A stretch of 5,129 nt of DNA from Rhodospirillales bacterium (GTDB lineage Bacteria; Pseudomonadota; Alphaproteobacteria; UBA9219), in contig JAATFY010000062.1 in assembly GCA_015654915.1 (NCBI GenBank), positions 1-5,129 on the forward strand, read 5' to 3'. This document shows, piece after piece, positions 4,380-5,129 of this stretch. Positions within the stretch are counted from its first letter, which is position 1. Each line of letters opens with the position of its first letter. The notes under the pieces are model-generated. The model was not told the DNA's origin, did no database searches, and saw only the letters and a program-made list of their open reading frames with translations. Both the position numbers and the translations under genes were made by a program.

Positions 4380-5129
4380 AGTTGCGGACGCCCCGTCAGG
4401 GTCGGCGTCACCGGCCTGTAGCTAAGTTGCGGATAGGCGGCGGCGAGTTCATGCAGGGTTGTTCCCGGCGCTGCCGCTTCGAGCTGCGGAACGAAAGCTT
4501 TGAGATTGGCGAGGTTGCGGGAAACGGCGTCGGCCTGAGGGTAGAGGTTTGTTTCCATGTAAGCGGCGAGCTTTTCAAGTCCTTTAATCAAGGCGTTCGC
4601 CACGAGAAACGGCGCAGCGCCCGCCGCGCGTTCATCGGGTTTCAATTCGTGGGGCATGATAACATGATCCCATTTGCTGCCGGACAGGATGCGGCACAGT
4701 TTGCCCACTTTCTCGAACGATCTCAGATTTTCGACAATCTTTCGGGCGCAGGCCACCATGTCCCGCGACCGGGCCGATGCCGCGTCGGCTTGCAGATCTT
4801 CCGCGATAGAAGGCAGCATGAGCCGCAATTGGCGGCAGGTTTCGGCGAGGCCCCTGTCGGCTCGCCTAAAGAACCGCCGCAGCGTGCGGGTTTGCGCTTT
4901 GCGCAAATCCATGGCAATGGCTTCCGGCGGTTGCGGCTTGCGCGTGCTGTCCTCGATCAACCCCATTCTGCGGCCGCGAAACGCATCGACGATGCATTGC
5001 GTTTGCGCCGAGCCTTGAACCTTGCCTTCGTCCTGCAAAACCTGAAACGCTTCCAGGTTGCCGCGCGGATAAATATCGACGCAGCCGGGCTCCTGCGGAA
5101 TAAGCGAGAAAGCGCCGACTTCTTCGATG
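4370..5129 (-). CDS. Hypothetical protein, 5' end outside window
   Basis: I do not recognise this protein. The frame is open from the right edge to TAA at 4370-4372, giving 252 visible residues, and the N-terminus is missing. The in-frame TTG at 5036-5038 is probably internal, because the sequence before it (IEEVGAFSLIPQEPGCVDIYP) looks like ordinary protein. Visible parts: residues 1-60 are mixed, with possible beta structure (AFSLIP, CVDIYP, GLIED). About 68-145 are long charged helices rich in Arg, Lys and Glu (KAQTRTLRRFFRRADRG, ARKIVENLRSFEKVGKL). About 170-230 are more hydrophobic, Ala/Leu-rich helices. A proline-containing tail follows (RPVTPTLTGRPQLAA). No signal peptide, membrane segment or catalytic motif is visible. 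Codon use resembles the other genes, with GC-rich third positions, so it is probably real. It is convergent with the glycosyltransferase gene, so shared function is not implied. Confidence 0.7.
   Translation of the reverse strand, partial: IEEVGAFSLIPQEPGCVDIYPRGNLEAFQVLQDEGKVQGSAQTQCIVDAFRGRRMGLIEDSTRKPQPPEAIAMDLRKAQTRTLRRFFRRADRGLAETCRQLRLMLPSIAEDLQADAASARSRDMVACARKIVENLRSFEKVGKLCRILSGSKWDHVIMPHELKPDERAAGAAPFLVANALIKGLEKLAAYMETNLYPQADAVSRNLANLKAFVPQLEAAAPGTTLHELAAAYPQLSYRPVTPTLTGRPQLAA

Noticed and set aside
1..5129. CRISPR arrays, tRNA or rRNA genes, riboswitches, toxin-antitoxin pairs or defence genes.
   Set aside because: On reading both strands I saw no regularly spaced direct repeats, no tRNA-like cloverleaf and no proteins of these kinds.

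Overview
The window looks like chromosomal DNA of an alphaproteobacterium. This rests on the cytochrome bc1 gene order (cytochrome b followed directly by a separate cytochrome c1), GC-rich third codon positions, and dispersed palindromic repeats of the GTCAT...GCGGG...ATGAC type that are common in that class. I cannot name a genus from the sequence.

Layout: (1) Positions 3-569 hold the C-terminal part of cytochrome b (petB), cut by the left edge. Cytochrome c1 (petC, 577-1341) follows after 7 bases, so the two form the end of a bc1 (complex III) operon. The Rieske gene would be expected further left. (2) The stretch 1342-1715 has no gene. It holds a compact 211-bp inverted-repeat element (1341-1551) bounded by TA dinucleotides. 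I read it as a MITE of the IS630/Tc1-mariner type that landed in the petC stop codon and recreated it. An AT-richer segment follows, with a candidate hairpin and promoter. (3) A DUF924-family gene (1716-2255) lacks a normal start codon at the place where the family begins. (4) A two-hairpin palindromic repeat (2261-2327) fills the gap to a convergent gene for a Tat-exported N-acetylmuramoyl-L-alanine amidase (minus strand, 2333-3184). (5) A 72-base divergent spacer separates the amidase from a GT4-type glycosyltransferase (3257-4360). (6) Nine bases further on, a convergent unrecognised gene (minus strand, stop at 4370) runs off the right edge.

The bc1 genes are respiratory, and the amidase acts on the cell wall. 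The glycosyltransferase probably acts in surface polysaccharide or glycolipid synthesis. The DUF924 protein and the right-edge protein have no assigned role. Orientation switches between almost every gene after petC, so apart from petBC there is no evidence of a shared operon. I found no CRISPR array, tRNA, rRNA, toxin-antitoxin pair or defence locus. The most distinctive signals are the repeat insertion at the petC stop codon and the missing DUF924 start codon. Neither amounts to a new biological system.
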